Shown: positions 42,757 through 55,800, numbered from the stretch's first letter. The stretch is 64,000 bases of DNA from Siderastrea radians (GCA_964017195.1 OZ024895.1:27432875-27496874), one strand, 5' to 3'. Notes: generated by a model from the sequence alone, not told the origin. A program made the numbers and translations.

Positions 42757-43143
42757 AAATGTAAAGAAGATCCTCGCAGTTATTAACGCAACTTATGCAG
42801 TTGCGAAAAGAAAGCCTGAAAGAATCAGGCTTGCCGGGATTCGAACCCTGACCTCTGCGATACCGGTGCAGCGCTCTAACCAATTGAGCTAACAAGCCAA
42901 CTGGGAGCTGGTCATTAAATTGGTTCGTAATATTCCCGGGAAAGGTGAAGATGAAATTATGAGTATATGAAATTCATATACTTGAACTGCGGAATGAAGA
43001 AATAAATGTAATCCCGGCAAGCCTGATTTTTTCAGGCTTTCTTTTCGCAACTGCATAAGTTGCGTTAATAACTGCGAGGATCTTCTTTACATTTATTTAT
43101 TCATTCCGCAGTTCAAGTATATGAATTTCATATATTCATAATT
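42757..43143 (-). mobile_element. tRNA-bearing foldback retroposon, element 2
   Basis: This 387-bp element is flanked by a perfect 13-bp duplication, TTATACGGAATTC (42744-42756 and 43144-43156). In the minus-strand sense the order matches element 1: a (43143-43091), b (43094-43010), a' (43007-42954), spacer, tRNA-like part (42898-42828) and b' (42841-42757). b and b' match at 84 of 85 positions. a and a' match over about 53 nt with a few differences. The arm sequences are unlike those of element 1, yet the architecture is the same. Both have a (G)ACC-GCTCCCAG-TT stretch just before the tRNA part. Confidence 0.85.
42828..42898 (-). tRNA. tRNA-like sequence inside element 2
   Basis: GGCTTGT pairs with GCAAGCC. 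The D arm and an A box (TTAGCTCAATTGGTTAGAGC) and a B box (GGTTCGAATCC) are present. The anticodon loop CCGGTAT would read GGT (Thr), but position 33 is C. The T stem and acceptor stem are one nucleotide short in total. It is a degenerate tRNA module that serves as the element's Pol III promoter, not a clear functional gene. Confidence 0.55.
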
Positions 43144-43291
43144 TTATACGGAATTCCTCAAATAATCGGCGCATCCGAACCGCGGCACTTATTCGGGGGC
43201 GCCGCTTATTAACTTTTTTTGTCTCAAATGCGGCGCTGATTTGAGGGCGGCGTTTATTCGGGGGCGGCATTTATTCGAGTAAATACGGTAC

Positions 43292-44080
43292 GGCGATATA
43301 GGCTTGTTAATATGCACTTATTGGCTGAATGGGAGGGCCGGACGGGAAAATATTTGGCTGGAAGTCATAGCGTACGAAACGAACGTAGCGAGGACTGTAC
43401 GCGATGCCCAACAACCAAATTTTTGAGTTCTCGACCTAACTCAGTCAATATTCAGTTTATTAACACGATTTTTACGCTTACTTTTGTTGTAAAAGTACTA
43501 AAAGATGCTTGTGAATACTCAACAAACGTTAAAGTGCGCGCACGCTGAATGAACAGATGACGCGAGCGGGGCCGGACGGCTTTTTCCGGATCGGGGTCGT
43601 GTGAACCCGTCCGGCCATAGCACGTCAGCGGGGCCGCACAGTGTTATAATAAACAGATGTTGGTTTAATTAGTTATTTAGTTATTGTTTACAAGGTCGTC
43701 GCGAAGTTCTTGTTGTTTGATAACCAATTTCAGATCAGTTAGCAAAACAAAAACGAAAAATAGCTACATTATATTTCAAACAGGAGCCATAACATGGCTC
43801 CTGTTGCTATGAAGAAATCGCACTCGATGTAGATTTTCTAAAACAAACGTTTTAAAATTTTAAAAAGTCACCCTTCCAACATGTGTTTCGACATGTTTCT
43901 ATGTGGGACTTACTTACGAACCCGACTTACGAAGCCGTCATAATCCTTACAAAGTTGTGCTCGGTAGGACGACCGTTAAAGGAAGTGCTGATGTAGACTT
44001 TTGTAACCACTAATTTTTTACACAGTTTTCTTTCCCGTGGGAAATTTATTTATTTGCAATGATATAAATGTGATGGTGAA
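43292..44080. other. Gene-free stretch
   Basis: It contains a GC-rich piece with inverse GGCCGGACGG / CCGTCCGGCC (about 43570-43616). No gene is recognised. Confidence 0.4.
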
Positions 44081-44089
44081 TTTTAAGCC

Positions 44090-44385
44090 TGGTGGATATA
44101 TGGGATGTCACAGGTTCGACTGCTGTTGGGAGAACTCGGATTTTTTCCGAGTCACCTGTGTCGTTTACTGAATAAAAACATCTTTCTCAATTTATTTATT
44201 GTATGAGAGAGCGCTAAACTGAGCAGTGCGCTATATAAAATCCCGTGGACTATAAGACCCAGAGATAAGAAATCAGGTTACCACGACTGAGCAAAGAAAC
44301 ATCTTTGACTCCGGTGAGATATGAACCCATGATCACTGACACTCCTTCACTTGGCTCTTGGGTTAAGCGCTCTTAGGCGTTCGTG
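44090..44385. repeat. Decayed tRNA-SINE-like pieces
   Basis: A plus-strand T-arm-like CACAGGTTCGACTG is followed by a hairpin with a T-run loop (ACTCGGATTTTTTCCGAGT) and a tail ending AATTTATTTATT. A minus-strand B-box-like GGGTTCATATCTC adjoins it at about 44305-44325. The T-loop hairpin after a tRNA part recalls the elements at 41.7 and 42.8 kb. No complete a/b arms or target duplication were found. Confidence 0.35.
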
Positions 44386-45504
44386 TAGGCGGCCTTAAGG
44401 GTCAAACATTTTTAACGCGCTACACTCTCAGTATAAATAAGCACCAAAAAGTCCAAAAATGTTGCACAGATGACGAATTTAATGTTCAGTTTAATTTATA
44501 GTGAATATTATAACGAAAGGCTCACTCTTTTATTAAGTGAAACCAGAAATTGCCTGACTGATACGATTTCGCTTTGCATTCTACTCGTATTGTTCAAAAA
44601 ATCCTGAAATACTGTTACGTGTTATATCCACAAGACCGTTGTTTTATACATCTAAAAGCGGAAAAGGCCGGTTGCAAATGAGCAGTAGTATAACTGAGAG
44701 GGTTATTAGTGGAAACAGGTCAAGGGGTCAGGTTTAGTGACGAAAACTGCTGCAAAGCTACTTTTGGCAAAGCAAGGTGAAAATTGTTTATGGTTAAATG
44801 TGTGGTCACGTTTACTTCAAGTTCGATCAAGTCCAAACACGAAGGAATGACACCCATCCAACGCTTCCGTTGATTTGCTTTTCAGGCAATATGACTAAAA
44901 ACCTTTCGCGTTTTCTAGTTTTAGGAGTATCTGAATAAGATGTCATGTCGTATTAAAAAATCTCAATGCAGGCGACATGGGAAAAGAGGCTCTTCATCAT
45001 ACCTTATGTTCCTTATGCAGTGACCTTAACGATCAGTGTCAATTTTTGCCAAAAAAAAGGTACCGTTGCACATGCACGTTGGGCATACACGGTAGTAGGG
45101 GGGGGGGGGGGTTAAAAGATATTTCATTTAGTGAGAGCAGGCAAAGGGGTCTGGTTTAGTGACTAGTATTACTGTAAAACCTTATGCTTTGAAGAATTTT
45201 TCGCAAAGCAAACTTAAAGTTGTTTATAGTTAAATGTGGGTCAAGTTTACCTAATGTTAATACGGGACGGTATGATAAACCCGATTCAACTCGATTACGC
45301 TTTTGTAGATCTGCTTTTCAGGCAATGTTACTAAATTACACCAGTTTTACCATTGGCTTTTTCAGCCCGAGATACTGTGAAAATTTCTCTCTTAGGCTGG
45401 TTTAGTGACATATTATTAAAAAAGTAAGATCTACTGCGGACAATTGGACATGACAAACTCATGCATCACACCCTAGATTTCATTCAAAGCCCCAAACGTC
45501 AGTA

Positions 45505-46345
45505 CCGTCGAACCTCTCGGTACGGACACCTCTCTAATACGTACACCTCTCTAATACGGACAGTTTCCAATGTCCCGACAAAATTCTCACATATTTTCTT
45601 AAAAAAAACCCTCTATAATACGGACTCTCTCTAATACGGATAACGGACACTAAATCTCGGCCCCAGAGAGTAAATTCATATAAACTTAACTTCTTTATTA
45701 CGGACACTGCGGTGATCAGGTGATGATAGTTTCTGTATGTAAGACAATTTCCTGCTTGTGGTTACAAAAACACTTTATCGACGTTATCTTCAACTGGAGA
45801 TTTCAACATTAAAATAAAATACCATAACATGTAACCAAAGAGAAAAAAAGAGCTAGCGTTTTCGAAACTAAGCCTTACAAAAGAAAATGAAATAAAATAC
45901 AATACCGTAGCAGTAGCCGATTCAATATGTATTTATGTAAAACTGTTTCTGATCACTTACAGTAGCAAACTGTACCAATCAAAGGTATAATTGTCCCATT
46001 GTCCATGCAATTAAAGAATCATTCATTTCCGGTCGGTTCATGCACACGTTATTGACGTTCATTATCTAGATTTCTTTTTCCTCAACGACTCCTCAGCAGA
46101 TTTCTCTGCTGTTTTCCTCTTTCTGCCTCGTTTCTACTGAAAGACAGTGTCTTTGTACTGTGAATTAATAAATTTAAATGCAGTTTAAAGACGAGTGTGA
46201 GCCTGGTTTTAGCTACTGAACACTTAAAACTGTAAGTGGAGTCATAAAAGTGACGTCATCGTGGTGACCTCTTTTATACGGACACCTCTCTGATACGGAC
46301 ATTTCGCTCTGTCCCTTCGGTGTCCGTATTAGAGAGGTTCGACTG
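45505..46345. mobile_element. pogo/Tigger-type MITE
   Basis: The terminal inverted repeats (CCGTCGAACCTCTCGGTACG and, at the right end, CCGTATTAGAGAGGTTCGAC) enclose 841 bp and are flanked by TA on both sides. Internal TCTCTAATACGGACA units repeat near both ends. The CAGTCGAACCTCTCTAATACG-like end is typical of Tigger/pogo elements of the Tc1/mariner group. No transposase ORF remains. Confidence 0.7.
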
Positions 46346-46637
46346 TAATAGCAACAAAAACAGCTCAACATTTTTTAGTACTTAGAAACATCCGGCAAAG
46401 TTTTCTTATTTGTCAAATTGCTTTGATGTAGTAATGAAGGAAACTGTTTATAAACTGATGAGGGAACAAGTGCACAGTTAAGTTTACGCTTTATTACTTG
46501 TAACTTCTCTGCCGAACAGTTCAAACTTTAAAACTTGCTATAGTCTTTAAACATAGAAATGATGGCCCCAAAATTAAGGGTGGATAGGCTCATCTTATTG
46601 ATGAAGATACGAAAAATTTGGTAACGTCACTTTGCAG

Positions 46638-46813
46638 GCCGCGGTATCCAAATACACAGTATCCAAAATACACAGTTAAGGTTGATAACGGAGGCAAACA
46701 GTACGATGAAACAATTGAAATCGATACTGGGAAAAAACACAGAGACTTTTCACATTCCAAACACGGGACCCTTATCCGCGGGAGAGATCGATGCTGTACA
46801 CGACTTCAACAAG
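46638..46813 (+). CDS. BRICHOS gene, first visible exon, with a frame break
   Basis: The acceptor TTTGCAG at 46631-46637 and donor AACAAG|GTAAAT bound this exon. The first half reads YTVKVDNGGKQYDETIEID in one frame, and the second half reads TETFHIPNTGPLSAGEIDAV in another. The switch lies at the A run GGGAAAAAACAC (46730-46741). One base too many or too few in that run would explain it. Confidence 0.65.
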
Positions 46814-49800
46814 GTAAATAACTGGGGAAGGGTGAGTGGCTTACATTCGCAGACCTGTGTAGAGCCTACTCTTAATGTACAATGTGACTCAATTCGTGCT
46901 AAGGTTTTTAATCAATCTTTTTTTCTACGTGCTTGTTATTGTTCTTTCATTATACATGCATTTTTTTTACATTTTCATACCTTTTTACATATTTTTACAC
47001 TTGTTACATCATCGTTTCTCTTTTTACACATATATAACTTAATCTTCTATAGTAATTATTCCAAACTTGATAATGACCGAAGTGCGGTGGAAACGTTGTT
47101 TTTTGCCTTTGATTTTTGCTATAAATTCTTTTTATCAAATTGTTCTTTGTCTTTTTTTGCCCTCAATTATTGGTTATTTAGACTGGAATACCTTTTATCA
47201 CTCTTTTTTTTTCTCTCTACCTCTCTTTCTTACAAGTTGTTTGCGCACATACTCTTACACGCATTCACTCACTCACTCACTCACTCACTCACTCACTCAC
47301 TCACTCACTCACTCACTCACTCACTCACTCACTCACTCACTCACTCACTCACTCACTCACACACACACACTCACTCACACACGCACACACACTCACTGTC
47401 CAATTACTCTCAAATTGGCTTCCCGTAATCGCGATATTATAAACAACAACGCATCACAAAATCCTCAAAGAAAGGCAGCGTCTCCTCAAAACAGTTTTAC
47501 CAAGTTTCTTTGGAAGTCAGAATCCAAAGATAAATTTATAAATGCATTATCGAGTATTGATATTCAAGACAAACTCCAATCTTTCAATACAGTACAGCAC
47601 AGTTCAATAGATGATGAGATTTTACAGTTCAATCAGATACTCAAATCAGTTGCAAAACGTAGCCTTCTACCATCACGTGAAACGCGTAAACATACCAAGA
47701 AACACAAACCATGGTATGATAATACTTGCAGACAACTAAAGAAAAAGCTGCAGAAACTTGCAAAGGAACCTAATCCCACAGCTTCTCAATCACTGCGACA
47801 AGAGTACTTCGCCGTCAAAAAGAAATATAAAAAGCTAGTAAAAAAGATATATAAAAGATATAAAAATCAACTTCTAAATGAAATAAACACTTTGAATTCC
47901 AACCAAAGCGGCGACTTCTGGAAACTTATAAACAAAATCCGTAAAAATGAGACGGTCGAGGAAAGTTCCGATATCTCGTCAGAAGACTGGATAAAACATC
48001 TTCAAAACCTTTTATATGACGAAACTCAAGAATCGCGAGAACGTCACATTTCCAAACAATCTTGACCAAACAACAACGAGGTCAGATAAAATTTTAGATG
48101 CTCCTATCACTGCAAAAGAAATTCATGATCAAATATCTAAACTCAAAAATAAAAAGGCCTCCGGTACGGATACTATCTTAAATGAAATGATCAAACATGG
48201 ACGACATTACCTCATGCCTTCTCTAGAGAGAATATTTAACGACGTAATTGAAAACGGCACCTTTCCAACTGAATGGAACATAGGTGTAATAAAACCAATA
48301 TACAAACAAAAAGGTGATAAGAAATCTCCAGCAAATTACAGAGGAATTACTTTAACTAGCTGCTTAGGAAAACTGTTCACATCAATTTTGCAAAACAGAT
48401 TGAATAAGTTCATCGAAAAACATGATGTTCTAAATCCGGAACAGTTTGGATTTAGACCAAACTCCAGAACTACGGATAGTTTATTTGCTTCAGCAAATTA
48501 CAGAGGAATTACTTTAACTAGCTGCTTAGGAAAACTGTTCACATCAATTTTGCAAAACAGATTGAATAAGTTCATCGAAAAACATGATGCTCTAAATCCG
48601 GAACGGTTTGGATTTAGACCAAACTCCAGAACTACGGATAGTTTAATATTTGTTTTCCAGCAATTACTCCATAAATATAAATACACCAAACAGCACAAGA
48701 AGCTTCATGTTGGCTTTATTGACTACGAGAAAGCTTTCGATAGCGTATGGCAATCTGGGATGATTCATAAATTACAAAAATACGGAATACAAGGGAAATT
48801 CCTGAATGATATTAAGTCCATGTATTCGTCTATTAGGAGTTGTGTTAAAATTAACCATAACACACTTACCGAACTATTTTCATGTAACAAAGGGATAAGG
48901 AAAGGTGATGGTCTAAGTCCAGTTTTATTTTCTTTATTTATGAATGATCTACCGCAATATTTTAAAGAGAGCAAATCTCCAGGTGTGATGTTAGGGAATC
49001 AAACTCTAAACTGCCTAATGTATGCAGATGATTTGTTAATAATCAGTCCTTCTCCCGAAGGGTTGCAACAATCGCTTAATGTAATCCATAGACACGCTCA
49101 GCAATGGAAGCTCAAAGTTAATACCAAAAAGTCGAGCATAATCATATTTAGTGGTAACGGGCAAAACAAAAATAATATAGATTTCAAATACAATAATGAA
49201 ACTTTACAAATTGTCGAAAAACAAACATATTTAGGTATAGAAATGACTTCATCCGGTCGTTACACTTATGCAAGAGAAATTCTCAGCAAAAAAGCCACTA
49301 AAGTCCTCTCGATAATTAAACGATCCTTTTCTAACATCGATTCAGCAACTATTGCGATTAAGAACAAACTTTTTAATGCCCTTGTTAAACCCGTGTTACT
49401 TTATGCGTGCGAAATCTGGGGACCAGAACTATTGTCATACAAAACGCACTACGATAAAAGCACAGTTGAACAAGTCCACGTTAAGTTCTGTAAACAAACA
49501 TTAAACGTCCCATGGTATACAGAAAACATTGCTTGCAGGGAAGAGCTTGGGCGATATCCTTTCAGCATTGACATAAAAGCCTCAATCTTCAGATACTGGC
49601 AAAGACTGAAGCATTCTTGTAACAACGTTTTGTTAAGTGAAGCATTTCAATACCCAACAACATCTACAACTTTTTTCGATGTTGTAATTAACGAAGAGAT
49701 CACTAGGGGGCATCAAGTAACAGAACCAATAACCCGGCAACACATCAAGAACGGACGATTAACTGTAAGGAAAACTCTCAGAAATCAGTATTCACAAAAG

Positions 49801-52800
49801 TGGCTTGAGACCCAGAATAGTTCATCATCAACTTGAAGAGAAAACTTTACTCATAAGGAAGTTAAAAAGAGTTATGAATTTGAAAATTACCTAAAAACAG
49901 TTACAAATCCAGCACATAGAATAAGCCTGACAAAGTTTAGATTAGGATGTCATGCATTACGAATACAGACTGGAAATATGAAAATAGAGGAGTATCAATC
50001 CCTGTAGAGCAACGAACATGCTTGGTATGCAAACAAAATTGCGTAGAAGACGAAAAGCATTTCCTGATGTATTGCCAGGGGTTTACCTCCATACGACATG
50101 AGCTATGTTCTTACATTTCAAAGATTGATGTAAGTTAAATACATTTAAGTGAAAACGAGAAGACTAAGTACTTACTTAGAGCTGACAATAAAAATACATC
50201 AAAAATAGTAGGTAAATATATACATTTAATGTTTAAAAAAAGGAAAGAGCTTCTTAACTTACAAACGCAATGAACATTATATATATATATATATATATTT
50301 TTTTTCTTTTTAAATGAATTGTATAAGAATCTAGTTTTTGTTATTTCTTAATTGTATTAGCTAATGCTCAAACCTTTATTGTAAATGGACCAATACCCAA
50401 TACCCCCCTTTGGAGAGTACGGCGTAATAAAGATTACTATTACTATTACTATTACTATTACTATTACTATTACTATTACTATTACTATTACTATTACTAT
50501 TACTATTACTATTACTATTACTATTACTATTACTATTACTATTACTATTACTCATTCAGTCAGTCACTCACTCACTCGCTCGCTCGCTCGCTCACACAGT
50601 CACTCACTCACTCACACACACACGCACGCACTCACCCACTCACTCACACACACACGCACGCACGCACGCACGCACGCACTCATTCACTTCCCTTGCACTG
50701 TGCTTCCCTTACCTGTTATTTTTTTCTTTTTACTGTTGTAGAACTTAGCTATGCACCGTATGTCTTCTCTGAAAGCCTGTTTTCTGAGTGAATCAACTGA
50801 AGACTTGCCAAGGCCTGAGGAACTCGTCAAACTATTTGACAAGGTCAGTGTTTCAAAATGTTTAGTTTAAACAAGAAAGGGTGTCTTATGTCCTGGTTGA
50901 ATTTAAAATGACTACTTTCAGCCATAACATTTTTGAAGTTTGTTGATTAGATATGTCACAAGGATTTGACATGCGTTTTGTGAAAACTTTGCAAAACATT
51001 TGATTAAGTACCTTCACTCACACACAAAATGCTCCTGGAACACCAAGAGGAAGATATCACGTGAATTTTTGCAAGGAGTGCAAACCATAATGAGTTGTTA
51101 ACGATTTTGCAGCACACAACCGCCGAACACGAGAAAGTTGGCCCAACGTTTTCAAATTGCAATCCATTTCCATCCTGGCCATCCGTGGCCAAAGAGGCTA
51201 ATTAATAGTTTCACTGCATTAAGTGTCTTTGTGTCTTTTGCATCAAGTGTCTTTGAACAAAACTGAATCATTATTCATCAGGTCTTCATTGATGTAAGCG
51301 TGACTTTTGGCTTTTCAAAATGTTACTAGAAATAGCTGACATAGTCCCATTAAAGGTTTGGACGGGTAGGAAAGATGGATAATAAAAGCCATCGCCCAGA
51401 ATGCTATTGTCTTTTGCGACATGTACTTACAGCGCCTGATTTTAGGACGCGCGGCATAATAATTTGCATGTTCAGAACAAGTCGGCTGTGATTGGTCAGA
51501 AGACCTTGCCTTTGGGAATACCTCGAGTCTCTTCGCGATTCCACTGCTGTCAATCAAACGGTTGGAAGTGTGAAGCAAATTTCAAGGTGCGAGAAAGTGA
51601 ACAATTGGGCCCTAATTAGGCCGCGCTCTCTATTCAAACCTTTTGAATAGAGAGATTCGTCACAGAGTTCGCGAGCAAATTTTATCATGGACTGTCTAAT
51701 GCAGGAAGACAAAAAGAAAAGTGAAATAAACAAGCCTTACTTTCTTTATCGTGTGATCATAAATAAACAAGCGCCGCCTCAAAAAGGTTTTTATTTACGC
51801 CAATAATCATCTGGATCATACTAGAAAGGGGAATATGCTTCTATGCGTGGTCAATATGTGCGAGGTGTTCGTTAAGCTGTTTATGATCGCAGTAATCGTG
51901 GAGACGTAACATCTGCGTAACATACAGCGATCGCGAAAACACGTGTGCGTGTCTTTTTTTTGGATTTTTTTTTGCGGAATTCTGGTGTTATTATCAGTTT
52001 CTCACACTTAACTGACCCACACCGCAATACAATGCTTAATTACAATGGCTTGCACTCTATTGTTTATGGAGGCGGAGTTATGAATTCATTAGAACACTCG
52101 CGGGAAGTTTAAAAGCGGTCAAATCAACTCCCGTGGGGGGCTCTGTGGGACGTATTTGCATGTAAGTTCAGTTTTGCGGGAGTTGGTTTCAGAAAAGCTG
52201 AAATCGATAATACTTCCAACTGTCAGATTTGGGCGAAAACTCGGCAAGTGAGTCTTTAATTGTCAAGCATAAATAGCCATATGAACGCTAACTTGCTTAC
52301 ATCTTATTTCTCGAGATTTTCAATCTAAAAGTGTCGGTCCCATACAGACGGAGCGTAAAAATAGCTACATTTGAGGTCGAAAACGATAATGCTTCCCAAA
52401 CAGCTACACACCTAAAAACAGTCGCATTTGCTTCATTAACATCCCTTCTACAAAAGCCATATGAACGCTAACCAGTAAACTTAACCGTTTTCCCGTAAAA
52501 TTAAAACTTCCGAGTGGTGCTGACCGGTTTTGCCCAACTTTCTTTGTTATTTTGTGTACTTTCGCTAACGAGCTTTATACTCTAATCACTGTGAAACGAG
52601 TATAAAACATTTGTAATTAATCTTCTATAAACACACCACACAGTTCTAGGGGCGAGCATCTCGTTTATTGATGTCCGTGAGCACACACAGGTTACAATTG
52701 CAAATCGGAACGCTAACAAGTATACAAATATACAGAAAACAGTACAGTAGGTTACACAAATTAAAAGCAAGTATAAAGAGATGCCTTCGAATGGTTTCTG

Positions 52801-55800
52801 CATAACTTACAATCTCTTAAATAACCAAACGAATCCCACAGGATTAATAAACAACTAAATCATTAACACAATCTTATGAATACATTCCTACATACTTCAG
52901 TTACATACCAAAACATTACAAAATACATTTATACTCTAATCACTGTGAAACGAGTATAAAACATTTTGTAATTAATCTTCAATAAACACACCACACAGTT
53001 CTAGGGGCGAGCATCTCGTTTATTGATGCTCGCGTTCGAAAAATAAAGAAAGAGAAAAGCTAATAATTAATGCTTAACAACCTAAACTACGAGAAACGGA
53101 TAACAGAGAATCAAGTTTGTCTTTGACATAGCCGTCCTTAGCGCTGTCAGATTTCCATCTGCCGTGACGCTTAAATAAGCGATCGCTGATACCGGCATTA
53201 GCAGCAGCAGATGCACCTCCAGCCCTAAGACTATGCAAGCCAAACATACTCTTAGGATAACCTAACTCAGCAAAAGCATGCAAAACAATCTCTCTAGTCC
53301 TAGTGTAGCTCATACCCTCAGAACGTAACTTATAAGAACAATTGGATTTTTGATAATACAGGGCACGGAAAAAGGGTAACGTAGAAGACAGTTGCAGACC
53401 AGCGGAGCAAACATATCTCAGTTCCAGCAAATCAAAAGGACAGGATATAGAACCCGTCTTGGCTAATAAGACTCTGGAACCATCCCTGTACTGATCTGTC
53501 TTACTCTTGACTATAGTAATCTCGACAAAGGTGTTATCGCAAAATTTAACATCACAGCAACGCAAAGCAGCTAATTCATTAAAGCGGAGAAATGCAGCAT
53601 AAGCGGTAACACAAATAGCAGCTAAACGCAAATCTGAAAGGCTGGCGGAAGGGCCTGCAAATTTGATACACAATTCGTAAATCATAACAGGAGTAACAGG
53701 CTCTTTTTTAGAAACGGGTTTTGCCAACTTCCTCTTCCCAGCTTCCAGAATATTTTTAACTAAACTTGAATTACAAGGGGTGGGAAACCCGTACAAATTG
53801 TGCGCCCAACTAATGCCGTAACAGGCAGACTCTAAAGCAGAAATTGAACAATTACTTTGGAGCAAAAATTCCAAATATAAAGCAACTGAAATGTCATCTG
53901 ATGGTAAAGGAGTAATCTCACGATGACAGGAAGCCCATTCTCTGAACTTCTGAAAAGCCCTTGAATACCGCTCTGTGGTAGAAGAAGCTTTGGCCTCAAC
54001 CGCACGGGCAGGCAGGCATGACGCTAGTCTCCGAAGTTCGGGGTCAAGAAGACGACCAACTTTGTCTGCAAATGCATTTCCACCTTGTAAACAAAAAACA
54101 AAGGAAGAAAATAAACACATAAATACTCCAAAATGTGTGAAATGGCCGTGTGAAACGGCGGTGTGAATAGCTGCACACCAACAAAAGGCCAGTGCCTATA
54201 TAGCATCATAGAAGGCCAGTGCCTTCTAGCCAAACCGATCACAGAGCTCCATCGAGCAAGAGAAAAAGCACCGGTGTGCTAAAATTCTCCGATCCAAAAA
54301 TAGCATTCTTATTGGACCCATGTAAGAACACATCTTTGCCGTTCTCAACGAAGAGGTAATCGATAACAAATAAATTAAAGGACCCTTGAGAATCTACCAG
54401 AAGAGGCCAAAAAGGTGCGGATGGCCAATAAGGAATGACTAATATACCTTTGCATTTGCAAAGGCAAACATGGCGAATGACTCTGGTCACCAGTGTGACA
54501 GGAGGGACTAACCAGCAAAACTCGCCAGCCCAGCTGAAAGCAAATGAATCCACGCCTAGGCAATACGGATTGTAAAATCGAGAATAGAACCTAGGAACTT
54601 TGCAATTTTTGGAACTAGCGAAACAATCAACTGAGCACTGTCCCCAGTAGGACGTAAGTGCGTAAAAATAGCAATCCTTAACTTTCCAGTCGTCGCAATC
54701 AACGATTTTGCTAAGATAATCCGCTTTATCGTTGAGGGAACGAGGAATCCATTCGACGTCTAAGTCGATATTATAATCCCTGGTGACATAGAAAATATCC
54801 ACAGATAATTTATGCAATTCTTCTTTCATGCTGCCCGAATCAACAATAATAGGGACTGCTTGATTATCAGTGAACCATTTAACAGAACTATTAGACAAAC
54901 GTAGTGCGAAACTTTGGAGGGCAAAATAAACACAATGAAGTTCCCTCCAAGTGGAGCTTTGACTCATTTCCAGTGGGTCCCAGTTCTTGTGTGCAACTGG
55001 AAAATCATCCATAGATAAATAGGCGGCACAGCCCAGAGAGCTAGCGTCTGAATACGCAATCCGAGTAACTGGGCGAACATCCTCTGAAAGGGGCCTAGAA
55101 TTAAGACGAAGTAAATTTTCCCGCCAGAAAATTAATTCCTTGCGAGATGGCAAATCCAAAATAACAGACGACTCCCACCCTGCTCTGCAATCCAAGGCCC
55201 TGTGCAAGTTTTTGGTCATAAGCTTACAAAGATTACCAATAACAAGCATATTAGAAATAATACTGCCTGTGACAGAAGCTAATTGCCTAGCGGGCATAGT
55301 GGTGTGGGAAAGTGCGTCATCTATTGATGTAAAGAGCCTGTCAATTTTGTCACTGGGGATCGAGAGCGATTTCTTCTTAAGATCCCAAAAATAACCCAAC
55401 CATCTAAGGCACTGCACCGGGGACCAAACACTCTTAAGCATATTGGGAACAAACCCGGCACGAGACAAATCTGACTTAACGGCTAAGGCCTCCAAACGAC
55501 AACACGCGAATGTTGGGCATACCCCCAAGTCATCATCTAAGTAAACGACTATCCTGTACACCTGGCTGCGCCAATATTTAACTAGAGGCCTCATAACTTT
55601 AGTAAAGATATAAGGTCCAGTAGATAATCCAAATGGCAAAACAGTGAACTTAAAATACCTGGTTACCCCACTGAATGACCAAGAAAACCCCAAAAAGTCT
55701 TGGTCGGGAGGAAAGATATCAATATGGTGATATCCCGATTTAATGTCAAATGAATAGAACCAATTTTGGGAGTGGTCAATAAATGAATTGAGCATGGTTT

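Larger units (their letters stand above)
42359..43291. mobile_element. DNA transposon (MITE) hosting element 2
   Basis: The ends TACCGTATTTAGTCGAATAA and TTATTCGAGTAAATACGGTA are inverted repeats, and the outer TA could be the target duplication. Inside both ends lie repeated GGCGCTTATTCGAGGG-type units. About 390 bp of the interior is the later insertion of tRNA element 2. No transposase is visible. Confidence 0.65.

Noticed and set aside
41916..42898. Two functional tRNA genes
   Set aside because: Anticodon stem or T/acceptor stem defects, lack of T33 and location inside mobile elements argue against function, so they are described as tRNA-like modules.
46440..46500. Possible hammerhead motif at CTGATGAG
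   Set aside because: The GAAA box and pairing stems are missing around it.
47067..47395. Thr/His/Ser repeat protein N-terminus
   Set aside because: It is translation of the ACTC/AC microsatellite. Real LINE coding begins only at about 47396.
50385..50741. 118-residue ORF with Ile-Thr repeats
   Set aside because: It is translation of the ATTACT tail and ACTC block.
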